A model generated the notes under the pieces. That model saw only the letters and a list, made by a program, of their open reading frames with translations, made no database searches and was not told the origin of the DNA. A DNA stretch of 64,000 nt from Panicum virgatum (Eukaryota > Streptophyta > Magnoliopsida > Poales > Poaceae). Each line of letters starts with the position of its first letter. Within the stretch, counting starts at the first letter, position 1. This document shows, piece after piece, positions 1 through 9,646 of the stretch. Location of the stretch: the NCBI RefSeq assembly GCF_016808335.1, contig NC_053149.1, forward strand, positions 59,596 through 123,595, given 5' to 3'. The position numbers and the translations under genes were made by a program.

Positions 1-587
1 CTAGGCTAACTTAGAGTTGAGTAACCCCCTTAGTACTGATGTTAGAAGTAACCAAGTGGAAATGAGAGGATGATGAATGTAATGAACCTCTAATGCTACT
101 ACTGTGAAATATCGGTGATCTGTGAAAAGCTGAATGCAGCAGCTAGTTCGAATTTTTATCCTCTTTTCCTTTCTGAATTAGCTCCTGAGTTGAATACCAA
201 AGTTGTTCCAAATTTCATCTTTGAAATGCTCACAAAATTTCAGCTCAAACGGATTTGTATCTCAGGAGATAATCGCAAATTACAGAAGCTCTATTTTCTG
301 TAAAACAGAAAACCAGAGGAGGAGTAAATGAATTTTTCGACTAACCTACTCTGGGAATCTGACTTTGTGATGACTACCAAAGTCGTAGCTCATGAAGTTA
401 TCTATCTCCTGAAAAGTTTCAAGTTTATATCATGGACAGAACTCCAGTTGTGCGTGATTTCGTATCACCGGTTTTTCTGCACAACATGATTTAAGCGATT
501 CCTATTACTTCCATGTCATTTTGAGTTGTATGTTCCATTTGAAATGTTGATAATGTTGAGCCTAATGCAAAAGTACTCACATTTCAG
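1..587 (+). other. Retrotransposon 5' leader, non-coding
   Basis: This AT-rich stretch precedes gag. It corresponds to the long untranslated leader between primer-binding site and gag in such elements. The only open frame of note (115-303, 62 residues) has no recognisable motif and I do not regard it as a gene. Just before the first gag ATG at 588 the sequence reads tttcag, which resembles a splice acceptor and could mean that a leader intron ends here; no donor can be assigned inside the window. I see nothing else in this stretch. Confidence 0.6.
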
Positions 588-1736
588 ATGGTTGGATCAA
601 CTTGAGGTACCCCTAGTGGTTTTGGAGCCGGGGGGAATGGCGATCCACCTCCACCTCCTCCACCAGTGGGTATCGCTGAGGTTCTTGCCGCCCAGACGGA
701 AATTTTGCGGCAGTTGGTTCAAGCTCAGCAACAACCGCGGGGTGGGCATCATGCTCATCAAGTACAAGAAGCGAGCTACCAAGATTTCCTCAGTACTCAG
801 CCTCCGCTGTTTACTAAAGTGGATGAGTCTCTGGACGCGGACGCTTGGATTCGCACAATCGAGTCCAAGTTTTCTCTATAAACTACTCCTTGTTCAGAAG
901 CGAACAAGACTCGCTACGCAGCGCAGCAGCTTCGCGGATCAGCTCGTATGTGGTGGGATCATTACCACGGGATGCTACCGGCTGATCATGTGGTGAATTA
1001 GAATGAGTTCAAAATAGCTTTTCGGGCTCAACATATTCCAGCTGGACTTCTTGACCGTAAGCTCAACGAGTTCTTGACCTTAACTCAGGGCACTCGTACT
1101 GTAGTGCAGTATGCCCAGACATTCAATCAATTGTGTCAATATGCTGGACATCACGCGGATACCGACGCTAAGAAGCATGAACGCTTCCATCGAGGCCTTA
1201 GCACCAAGTTACAAGAAAGGCCGAATCTTGTCAGTACGGACTCTTTCAATGAACTGGTAAATATGGCCATCACTTAGGAGGATCTTATTACGGCCCATCA
1301 TGCTGAAAAGAAGCGCAAGACACCTGCTGGACCCTCGAGTGCCTCTGCACCAAGGTATCGCCTTGTGCAGAATAACCCACCCGCACCCTCTCAGAAGGCC
1401 CCTCAACCAGGGCGTTGGATTATTCGTCCTCCTCAACAGCAGCAGCAGACTCGATTCGGGCTTCCTCAGCAAGCTCGATTTGCACCTCAGCAGCAGCAGA
1501 CCGGCCCTAGGCCGAATACTCAGCAAGCCGCTTGCCCTAACAACAATAACCGCTGTTTCAAATGCGGGAGTCCGGATCACTTTGCCAAGATGTGCCCCCA
1601 GGCGGGACAATCTCAAGGGCAGGCTTCTCGTAGAAATGATCAGAACAAGGGCAAGAAGCAAACCATTCAAGTCAGGAAGGGCCGACTTAACTTCACCAAC
1701 CTTGCTGAACTTCCCGAAGGAGCACCAATTATGTCG
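588..1736 (+). pseudogene. gag: gag (capsid/nucleocapsid) pseudogene
   Basis: Gag would form the cytoplasmic virus-like particle that packages element RNA. The start chosen is the ATG at 588, which is in frame with all later gag sequence. A stop follows at 603-605, then a proline run, a glutamine-rich helix region (AEVLAAQTEILRQLVQAQQQ, from 672) and the retrotransposon-gag core with DADAWIRTIE and the RMWWDHYHG block near 940-970. A Q/P-rich linker leads to a zinc knuckle CFKCGSPDHFAKMC at 1554-1595, a correct C-x2-C-x4-H-x4-C that binds nucleic acid. Further stops are TAA 879-881, TAG 999-1001 and TAG 1275-1277. Several look like single transitions in tryptophan or glutamine codons, as expected for methylated, silenced DNA (inference). 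The boundary with the protease is approximate. Confidence 0.9.
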
Positions 1737-2195
1737 GGTACCTTCTCCATAAACCATCACCCCGTAGTTATCTTATTCGATTCTGGTGCATCTCATAGCT
1801 TCATTAGTTCTAAATTTGGAGCAAGGGTTTGGTTAGATTTTTGTCACACAAAAGGGTCATTCATGATATCTACTCCGGGTGGTAAAGTCGCATCAAACCA
1901 AATCGTTCATAATGCGCCACTTAGTTTGGGTAGTAAAACCGTTCCTACCACTTTAATCTTATTGCCACTAGAAGGTATGGATATTATTCTGGGAATGGAT
2001 TGATTGAAAAGACATGGGGTATTGTTAGATATCTCTTTCCGAGCAGTTGAAATTAATTCACCCACCCATGGCCATTCGGTTCTATATTTACCTCATCACC
2101 AATGCAACAACTCTTGTGCCTATGCCATGAAAAATATTCGTCTCGAAGATATTCCTGTAGTCCGAGAATATGCAGACATTTTTCCGGACGACTTT
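1737..2195 (+). pseudogene. Retropepsin-type aspartic protease pseudogene (pol)
   Basis: This is the protease domain that would cut the Gag-Pol polyprotein. The catalytic motif reads FDSGASHSFIS, with the aspartate codon at 1779-1781. The fold-closing ILGMD motif lies near 1986-2000. A TGA stop sits at 2001-2003, immediately after that aspartate, where this family normally has tryptophan. The reading frame continues through the linker to DIFPDDFA. There, near 2190, an apparent extra T in a run of three moves the frame by one, so protease and reverse transcriptase are no longer joined. The protease core itself looks complete. Confidence 0.88.
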
Positions 2196-3669
2196 GCCTG
2201 GTATGCCACCAGATCGGGATATCGAATTTGTTATTGAACTGCAGCCTGGTATAGCACCTATTTCAAAAAGACCGTACCGAATGCCGCCTAAAGAATTAGC
2301 TAAACTAAAAATCCAGCTGCAAGAACTTCTGGACAAGGGTTTTATTCGCCCAAGTGCTTCACCTTGGGGCTGTCCAGCATTGTTCGTAAAGAAGAAGGAT
2401 GACAGTCTGAGGTTGTGTGTTGACTACCGGCCTCTCAATGCGGTGACCATCAAAAATAAATATCCACTTCCCCGCATTGATGTACTGTTTGATCAGTTGG
2501 CTGGAGCAAAGATCTTCTCCAAGATTGATCTTCGTTCAGGGTATCATCAAATTAAAATCCGGCCTTGTGATATTCCCAAGACCGCTTTCTCAACCAGATA
2601 TGGTCTCTATGAATATTTGGTTATGTCTTTCGGTCTCACCAATGCTCCAGCTTATTTCATGTATCTCATGAACTCGGTATTCATGCCGGAACTTGACAAG
2701 TTTGTCGTGGTTTTTATTGATGACATTCTGATCTATTCCAAGAACGAGGCGGAACATGAACAACACCTGCGTATTGTTCTTCAACTTCTCAGAGATCATA
2801 AGCTGTACGCGAAATTTTCCAAGTGTGAATTCTGGCTGGACACAGTAAAATTTCTGGGTCACACCATATCCAGGGAAGGCATCTCAGTTGACCCCAGCAA
2901 AGTACAAGAAGTGATGGACTGGAAACCTCCTACTTCAGTTCATCAGATTCACAGTTTTCTCGGCTTTGCGGGGTATTACCGCAGATTTATTCCGGATTTC
3001 TCCAGAATTGCAAAACCCATGACAGAACTACTAAAGAAGGATGTTAAGTTTAAATGGGATGCGAAGTGTGATGAAGCATTCCATACATTAAGAGCACATC
3101 TAACCACAGCACCAGTCTTAGCTCAACCCGACGATGTTTACTGTGATGCGTCAGGAACTGGTCTTGGTTGTGTTGTAATGCATGATAATCGGGTTATAGC
3201 ATATGCTTCCCGAGCTCTTCGGCCACACGAGATAAATTATCCCACTCATGATCTTGAGCTAGCCGCAGTTATTCATGCTCTCAAGATTTGGAGACATTAT
3301 CTTATGGGCACTCATTGCAATATCTATACCGACCATAAGAGTCTCAAATACATTTTCACCCAAAGTGAGCTGAATATGAGGCCACGAAGATGGCTGGAAT
3401 TAATCAAAGATTATGACCTGGAAGTTCATTATCATCTGGGCAAAGCTAACGTCGTAGCCGATGCGCTCAGTCGCAAGGTTCACTGCAATTGCCTTTCATT
3501 GGAGTCGTATAATGACACATTGTGTGCTGAAATGCAAAATCTGAAATTGGAGATCATTCCTCAGGGTTCTCTGACTCATATTTCTGTGGAACCAACACTG
3601 TATGACAAGGTCATCATGGCACAATTACATGACAAAAGTGTTGGTATCATCAAACAGAAAGTATTATAA
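2190..3669 (+). pseudogene. pol: Reverse transcriptase - RNase H region (pol), frame-separated
   Basis: This is the longest surviving open stretch of the element, free of stops from about 2170 to 3666. The reverse transcriptase shows [13 protein letters not shown], the [13 protein letters not shown] block, MSFGLTNAP and the catalytic FIDD box at 2713-2724 (the YxDD motif, with F as is usual in Ty3 elements). RNase H follows with its acidic residues: YCDAS (aspartate codon 3145-3147), DLELAA, YTDHKSL and VADALSR near 3451-3471. The segment just before YCDAS is shorter than usual for the family, suggesting a small in-frame deletion near 3132. A TAA at 3667-3669 ends the frame before integrase. 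It would copy element RNA into DNA in the particle. It is only pseudogenic because of the flanking breaks. Confidence 0.93.
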
Positions 3670-4140
3670 GGCAAAAATAAATACAAGTGTTTCCGTGTGG
3701 ACCATAAAGGAATTTTGTGGTTCGACCATAAAGGAATTTTGTGGTTCGAGGATCGCCTAGTCGTTCCCAAAAATCATGAGCTGCGGAAACAAATCCTCGA
3801 CGAAGCACATCTCTCTAAATTTTCCATTCATCCGGGTAGCACCAAGATGTACCAAGATCTCAGACAAAATTTCTGGTGGACTCGCATGAAGAGAGAAATT
3901 GTTAAATATGTCGCAGAGTGTGACACATGTCAGAGAGTGAAAGCTAGTCACTTGAAAGTTGCTGGAACTCTCCAACCTCTGCCAATTCCGTCCTGGAAAT
4001 GGGAAGATATCAGTATGGATTTCATCATGGGCTTACCAAATACCTCTCAGCATCATGATTCCATTTGGGTTATTGTCGACAGGCTCACAAAGACTGCTCA
4101 TTTTATTCCAGTACATACTGAATATCGTGCCAAGAATATG
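3670..4140 (+). pseudogene. Integrase zinc-binding domain and first half of catalytic core
   Basis: This reads in the same frame as the reverse transcriptase, after the TAA at 3667. It opens with a 24-bp direct duplication (3700-3747) that repeats DHKGILWF. The HHCC zinc-binding domain is intact, with His codons at 3808 and 3829 and Cys codons at 3919 and 3928 (CDTC). The first catalytic aspartate is in SMDFIMGLP at 4018-4020, followed by the core strand IWVIVDRLTKTAHF. Near 4135 the frame shifts, and the homologous sequence continues in another frame. Integrase would insert the cDNA into chromatin. Confidence 0.88.
3700..3747 (+). repeat. 24-bp tandem duplication inside integrase
   Basis: Two exact adjacent copies of a 24-nt unit (3700-3723 and 3724-3747) encode DHKGILWF twice, keeping the frame. 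It looks like a replication-slippage event in this copy or its recent ancestor. Confidence 0.9.
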
Positions 4141-5084
4141 CTGAAATCTATATTGATCGAATTGTCTGTCTACATGGTGTACCCAAAACGATTATCTCGG
4201 ATCGTGGTCCTCAGTTTGTGGCAAGGTTTTGGGAGCAGCTCTAAGAGGCTCTCGGAACTAAATTAATTCGAAGCTCAGCTTACCATCCACAGACTGACGG
4301 ACAGACCAAAAGGGTGAATCAAATTCTCGAGGACATGCTTCGAGCATGTGTCATCCATTATGACAAGAACTGGGACAAATGTTTATCCTTGGTTGAGTTT
4401 TCTTATAACAACATCTATCAGGCCAGTCTGAAGATGGCACCATTCGAGGCCTTGTATGGTCGACGGTGTCGAACTCCTTTGAGTTGGTCTCAGACTGGAG
4501 AACGCAAAATATTCGGACCCGAATTAGTGGTCGAGGCTGAAGAAAAGGTAAAAATAGTACAAGCAAATCTCCGAGCAGCCCAGTCTCGGCAAAAGAGTTA
4601 TTTTGATAAAAGAAGGGATCCTTTAAAGTTTATGGTTGGTGACCATGTTTATTTACGAGTATCACCAACTCGAGGCGTTCAATGTTTCGGAGTCAAGGGT
4701 AAGCTAGCACCTCGCTATGTCGGGCCCTATGAAATCATTGAAGAATGTGGACCCGTGGCTTCTCATCTGCGACTTCCTTCGCGACTCGCAGCCATCCATG
4801 ATGTTTTTCACATATCCCAACTCAAGAAATGTGTCCGAGTTCCGACCGAAATTATTGATCAACAAGAAATTTTAGTGGAGCCTGATCTCTCTTATGTTGA
4901 ATATCCACTTAGAATCTTGGATCAAAAGGAGAGAGGTACTCGTCGAAAGGTGGTAAAAATGTATAAAATTCAGTGGTCTCATCACACTGAAGAAGAAGCC
5001 ACTTGGGAGACGGAAGATTATCTCAATCGACATTATCCGGGTTTTCTTAGCTCCACCTCAAGTATCTTATTTTTCCCTACCTAA
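4137..5084 (+). pseudogene. Integrase core second half, GPY/F module and chromodomain
   Basis: After the frameshift the integrase core resumes: the second catalytic Asp is at 4200-4202 in SDRGPQF, and a TAA stop lies at 4242-4244. The third catalytic residue should be the glutamate of the DGQTE motif. Here codon 4308-4310 is AAA, lysine, 36 codons after the second Asp, which is the expected DD35E spacing. From 4245 to the TAA at 5082-5084 the frame is open. It carries the GPY module (4722-4730) and a C-terminal chromodomain at about 4896-5049 with VEYPLRILD, a KMYKIQWSHH core and EEATWE. Chromodomains of this type steer insertion toward marked heterochromatin. Catalysis is lost by the E-to-K change even without the stops. 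Confidence 0.9.
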
Positions 5085-5118
5085 GTTCAATCATCCAATC
5101 TCGGGGCGAGATTCTTTT

Positions 5119-5132
5119 TAAGGGGGGTAGGT
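5119..5132 (+). other. Polypurine tract (plus-strand primer)
   Basis: A purine-rich run, aaggggggtagg, directly precedes the TG that starts the LTR at 5133. It lies 35 bp after the pol stop. This is the expected site and composition for the plus-strand priming tract of an LTR retrotransposon. Confidence 0.85.
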
Positions 5133-5900
5133 TGTGACACCTCAAGTGTCAGTACACTTAAATACAGATCACTGTACCCAATTAAAACTTAAAAGAAAAA
5201 TGTGGGAAATTAATTCAAAGAGGAGAGGTCAAATAAAAGTCAAAGTATACAAAAGAAATTAAAGGAGAAAGAAAAAGGAGTGAAAAGCTACTCAGATTTC
5301 AATTCAAAAATGTGCACAAAAAATTAGTTGGCTCATGAGAGGTACTTCAATTGACATGTGCTCAGTTGAACTTCAGCCAAAAACCACCCAAAAATTGAAT
5401 AAAACCAAAGCCCTTTTGTGTAAGTTTAAAAATTTACAAATAGTTCAAAATTTGAGTTTCAAATGAAAATTTTCATAACACAAAAGTTGTAGATCTTGAA
5501 AAGTTATGCAAGTTTGGTATTCAACACTTTTTCGTTTGATCCCTCTAAGAAGGAGATATTTTTAGTTTACCGAGAGGCCCCTGATTTTTTTAGAAATCAC
5601 AAATAGGCCCTCATCTTCATCTCCCCTCTCTATTTCTCTCTGTTTCGCCCGCCGCCCGCCGTACGCCGCCGGTGGACCTCGTCCGCAGCCAAGTGGACCC
5701 AGTGAAGCTCTCCAGCGCCACCTGGCCTGCCCCTTGGCACCTCCCCACGCTAACACGCGTCCTCAGCGCACTCCCGAGCCGCCACACCGCACCGCCATGC
5801 GCAGCGCCGCCTGCTCGCTCCGCCAGCCCACCGTCGAGTCATCCCGGACCAAATCAACCTCCCCCAGATGCCGCTCCCCTCGCCCAGGACTCCTCTCGCC

Positions 5901-5908
5901 TATAAATA
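5901..5908 (+). promoter_or_regulatory. TATA box of the LTR promoter
   Basis: TATAAATA sits in a C-rich context about 770 bp into the LTR, with a pyrimidine-rich region 25-40 bp downstream as expected at a plant transcription start. This sets the U3/R border near 5930-5940 (inference). Confidence 0.75.
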
Positions 5909-6395
5909 GCCCCAGAACCCCCGCCGTCGCGCGATTTCCCCTCCTTCTCCCTCCCTACACCGTCTGCCATGGCCGGCGAGATCTAGCTCGCGCGGACCGG
6001 CCACCACAGCCCCGCATTGCTCCATCCAACCACCCAAGCAGCTTCGCCACACTCCAGTTAAGCTCCACGCGCGCGGAATCAAGCCCAAACACATCCCCGT
6101 CGCCGTTCCCCTTCTGCGTCGCCGCCGGCGAGCTCGGGCTCACCACGGACCGGCCAACCCAGAGGGAGACCGTGCACGAGAGCTACCCCAGGAGCTTCCT
6201 CACACTTTCGCGGTGCTCGTGCGTGCGACATTCCTCTACCCCGAGCCCTCCTTCGCCTACACCGCCGGCGACCCGAACTTCACCTCCGCCATTAGCGCCG
6301 ACGAGCTCGTCTCCGACCATCCTCCACCCGAACGTCTACAAGGGTGGGTGTTCCTCGACCTCCTCTCTCTCACGCGCCTCCCCGTTGCAGCCCCG

Positions 6396-7915
6396 GTAAG
6401 CCCTGCCTGGCAGAACACCACCGGCAAGATGCAACGGCGGAGAAGGCCAGCGAAAGACCCGGTTGTAATTTGTTTTTTTCGCTCGAGGGTGTGTTTGCAA
6501 GTTTCCCAGAGTATCGCAGTGAACTTCTAAAATGCATAACAAATCACAAAAAAATCGTATAAATGCAAACTCAACTGATCTGGAATCCTTGTAACAAGAT
6601 CTACAGGTTTTGTAACAGTGAAATCTTCAGAAACTCTACCAAATTTAATCTAGGAAAAAGAATAAGAAAATCAACCCATGCATGTTCAGGAAGCTCCACT
6701 CAACAAACGACCTTGTTTTTTGAATATGTTATCACTGATGGAATTTTAAGCTCACAGTAAAAAGATGGCACCCAACTAAAACTGTTACCATGTTTGAACA
6801 ATCAAGATTCTCTAATTTGTTGTTAACTTTTACGATTTAATACTGTAAAACATATACATAAACTCGCTCTGGAATTTCTACTACATGCATGTGTAACTGA
6901 AACCTTGTTAATCCATAAATTTCAGATTTATTAGAGTTCATTTGCTTTATTCCATGTTTAATGCTTGTTTAATCAACTTAATTCATCATATATAGTTTTT
7001 ATGCCCAGAAAAATCTATATTTATTTCTTAAGTCTCACTTTAGTTCTTTGATCCTGCCTGAAATTTTGAGCTACAGTTACTGAGTTTTGCTTTAGTTAAA
7101 AATCATGCTTAGTATCTCATGGTTAGATTTACCATTTTTGTTCTGAGTAAACTAGGCCATATCTGATCATGATTTTTGGACATGTTTTTATTTAGAGTAT
7201 TTGCTCGCTATAATAAAAAGTTCACATGCAGTACTGATCAAATGAACTTTGAAAAATTTATGCAAACTCATGATAAGTTAAATGCATAACTATGAAGCTT
7301 GATAATTTTTATGGGATGTTTTTAGCTCATGACTAGGCTCTGGTAAAAATTTGAGAACCATATTCCTAGTATAACTCTCTGTAGAATTAATCTTATTTAA
7401 TAGCTTGCTAAATTTGTTCTTTTTGTCACCTCTGATGTATAATTATATAAAATCTGGAAATATTACAGTACTGAGTAGATGCTATATAGATGCTCCCGTA
7501 AAATTTGTAGCACCAGAACCCATGTCAAACGTTCTGTGCAAAAAGGTGAAGCAACTAGAGTAATCTACTTACATGAATAGTTATGGTTAATTGCTTTATG
7601 GTTAGATGCTGAAATTTATACCATAGATGCTAAAGTATGGGATCTGTGTTACTTTAATTTTTCATCACTAGCACATGAGTAGATTTGTTGTTATGAAATA
7701 GTGAAAGCATGCTATGTTTTAATGATAAAAAAATGAAAATTAAACTCCACACTCATTCATGAAGAAACATAGTTGTGTTTACTACTCCATAAATGACTGC
7801 CCATGGAATGAAATTTTGAGATCATCACTGAATTAACTTTTGTTGAACTACAACTTTATCGTGAAGGAAAGAAATCGTTATCCATGAGTTACTCATAATC
7901 TTGCATTACATATAG
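6396..7915 (+). other. Possible intron within the LTR leader
   Basis: A GTAAGC donor-like site at 6396 ends the GC-rich leader. The next 1.5 kb is strongly AT-rich with no open frame of note, and it ends at an AG (7914-7915) after a T/A-rich stretch, just before the coding-like block at 7916-8127. The composition switch matches plant exon/intron/exon structure. It is a reading of sequence signals only, and other acceptors (for instance the one after the T-run at 8218-8236) are possible. Confidence 0.35.
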
Positions 7916-8127
7916 AAACGGTTAATCTTGCTGACGGAGAATACGAGCTGGTGCCCGCGGACTCTCGTGTTGATCAGGAGGTTATCTTGAACTGTGCTAA
8001 CTTATCTCAAGACCTGGGCCAAGCCCCAGAAGACTCTCGGTTTGACAGTGCCCAAGAAGGCAAGCCTCGGTGCATAATCCCATTATTTTACGCATTATAT
8101 TCATCTAACTATTTGTATATGTTGTAA
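7916..8127 (+). other. Coding-like block in LTR, possible spliced leader peptide exon
   Basis: This frame is open from a stop near 7887 to the TAA at 8125-8127 and has no in-frame ATG at its start, so it would need splicing to an upstream exon. It encodes an acidic peptide that includes ADGEYELVPADSR and a later PEDSR repeat of the same theme, then AQEGKP. Base composition is far more balanced than in the AT-rich flanks. I do not recognise a family. It may be an exon captured by the element or a conserved leader peptide of this LTR lineage. Confidence 0.35.
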
Positions 8128-9202
8128 TAATTTTTATTGCGCATTTACGTTTTCTAGGAGTTGATCAAAAACTTTAGGTGCATGATCCCTAGTTACCTAT
8201 GTTTGTTATCCGGATCTTTTTTTTTCTCGACTAGTTGCCCCGCTAACTAGGTACGGTAGAAGTCGAGAGGTTTCCTGCCTTTCGCGAGATTATAGGAGTT
8301 GACTGACTTTATTTCTTGCTGAAATATAAGGACAACGGGCGGGGTTGTGTAGTTGTGATACCCCGCTGGTGTAGGCAAAATGGCTAAGGTCGCGGTGTGT
8401 GGCTCATTTCGTTAAGCGTTTGAAAGTACTAGCCACATACCGAGAAATATGGTAATCGGTAAGCTTAAGTACCTGATTGGACCAGCGAGTGCAACGATCT
8501 CGCACCCTCTTGGTAGAAGTAGGTTTATTTTTTTGTCCGGACGTACGGGTGCAGAGTGGTCGGACTCTGTAGTCAGGGAGCGTGTTCCGGATCCACGGAC
8601 TGGAAAGAAATGGGAACAGTAGCGTGGGCGGGAGCGAAGTCGATCCCCAAGCATGTGGTCTAGGTTCCCCTGGCCAGGTTGAAATTCGATTCAGAATCGT
8701 CCGCCTCTCACAGCACTGTTTTTCTGGTACTAACTTTGAAGATCTGTTTGCAAGTCTTACTTGGCCGTTTACCTTGCCTCCGGGCTGGTCTGTTGAGTGG
8801 GATGGCCCTTCAGCTGGTGCTGACCACCCTCCCGCTGAGTGACGCTTTTTGTATGGGCTTTATCGATGCATCACACCTTTCGCTAGTAGTCGTTTACTCT
8901 TTTCGCTAAAATAATAAGACTTGAATAATTTGTGTAGTTCGGACTTTTGTAGTACTTTTCTACTCTGAACATGGTTTGTAATAAATTTCCTTTCCGTTGC
9001 AATCTCTGAGATGTATGAAATGTTCTGTGTTGTAATCTCTGGGCTCACCTTCGTGTGAGTGTTGTCTGCTAATCCTGGAATAGCATGGCTTTTATCGAGG
9101 CTTCACTCGAGGAACTACCGGTGAGTGCCAAATTGGGTCAGAGTTGCTTAGCAACAAAGATCAGTGCACCCGGGCCCAGTAGTTTTGGGTGGTTCCGCCA
9201 CA
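8128..9202 (+). other. LTR 3' portion (R/U5), no gene seen
   Basis: This is mixed-composition sequence with no convincing coding frame. It includes a T-rich tract at 8218-8226, an AATAAA-type signal near 8981 followed by GT-rich sequence, and the LTR terminus. If polyadenylation uses the 8981 signal and transcription starts near 5935, the R region would be about 3 kb, which is unusually long. Confidence 0.5.
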
Positions 9203-9646
9203 GCTGGCATCAGAGCTCGCAGACAGCCTACCAGAGATGGCAGCCTCGGTTTTCAAAACAACAAATTAAAATTTGACTTCAAAACTACTAAAGTTTTTGA
9301 AATAGTTTAGGATCTCCAAGGACAAGTCTAGAACGTAAAGCCCGAGGGGATCTTATGGGTATAATTAGGTGGCTTATTTTGTATGGCTAACTTCCAGCAC
9401 ATTACTTTACAGTATTTAAATTCCATAATTTAAATTCTGCAACTACATCGTCGCCGCGGAGGTATGCTTACTCAGTCAGCTGAGGGAGTCTGACCTTCCC
9501 GTTGGTGATGCGAGCCGAACGCTGGAGCTCAAGCAGTGGCCTACTTGAGCTACTACCCATATACCAACTTCGGTTGATTATATGGGGAGTAATGGTTCGA
9601 AATTGGAATTCAATTCCCCGTCGAAGACGGTACTCAGGCAATACGT
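9203..9646 (+). mobile_element. Truncated 5' leader of a second chromovirus copy
   Basis: About 440 bp of untranslated leader follows the primer-binding site and then stops at 9646, where the next base belongs to satellite. No gag is reached. It shows no obvious match to 1-587, which would correspond to a later part of the leader. The rest of this element is missing from the window. Confidence 0.8.
9205..9216 (+). other. Primer-binding site, initiator-Met tRNA type
   Basis: TGGCATCAGAGC lies two bases after the LTR terminus. It differs by one base from the TGGTATCAGAGC site that pairs with the 3' end of plant initiator methionine tRNA and is used by many Ty3/gypsy elements. It marks the start of a second internal region to the right of the LTR. 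Confidence 0.85.

Larger units (their letters stand above)
1..5132 (+). mobile_element. Decayed Ty3/gypsy chromovirus (Tekay/Del-like), internal region
   Basis: This is the internal region of an LTR retrotransposon, cut at its 5' side by the window edge. Domains run leader, gag, protease, reverse transcriptase, RNase H, integrase, chromodomain, then polypurine tract, which is the Ty3/gypsy order. The C-terminal chromodomain after a GPY/F integrase tail makes it a chromovirus. The 4-kb LTR and an initiator-Met-type primer site point to the Tekay/Del clade rather than CRM; this clade call is inference. Coding was originally one long frame. It now has in-frame stops at 603, 879, 999, 1275, 2001, 3667 and 4242 and frameshifts near 2190 and 4135, so the copy cannot make its proteins. 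Its own 5' LTR should lie to the left of the window. Confidence 0.93.
5133..9202 (+). mobile_element. Long terminal repeat (about 4.07 kb) of the chromovirus
   Basis: It starts with TGTGACACC right after the polypurine tract and ends with CA at 9201-9202, two bases before a primer-binding site. U3 is AT-rich to about 5630, followed by a GC-rich, pyrimidine-rich segment (5640-6470) that holds the TATA box. Then come about 1.4 kb of AT-rich, intron-like sequence (6540-7915), a short coding-like stretch (7916-8127) and a mixed tail with AATAAA near 8981. It acts as 3' LTR for the element on its left and as 5' LTR for the truncated element on its right. The right end is inferred from the primer site, because no second full copy is present to align. 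Confidence 0.85.

Noticed and set aside
115..303. 62-residue open frame in the retroelement leader
   Set aside because: Short, no motif, in untranslated leader sequence upstream of gag.
526..996. 156-residue open frame overlapping gag in another frame
   Set aside because: Shadow of gag. The gag frame carries the recognisable capsid motifs, while this one has none.
4896..5049. CRM centromeric retrotransposon
   Set aside because: The chromodomain and very long LTR with a separate polypurine tract after pol fit Tekay/Del better. I saw no CRM-type feature, so centromere location cannot be inferred from the element.
5734..6399. 221-residue open frame in the GC-rich part of the 4-kb LTR
   Set aside because: It starts upstream of the TATA box and is low-complexity proline/serine/arginine sequence typical of any open frame in GC-rich DNA. 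No motif was seen.
9205..9216. tRNA gene
   Set aside because: The match covers only the 3' end complement of initiator Met tRNA and is the retroelement primer site. There is no cloverleaf around it.
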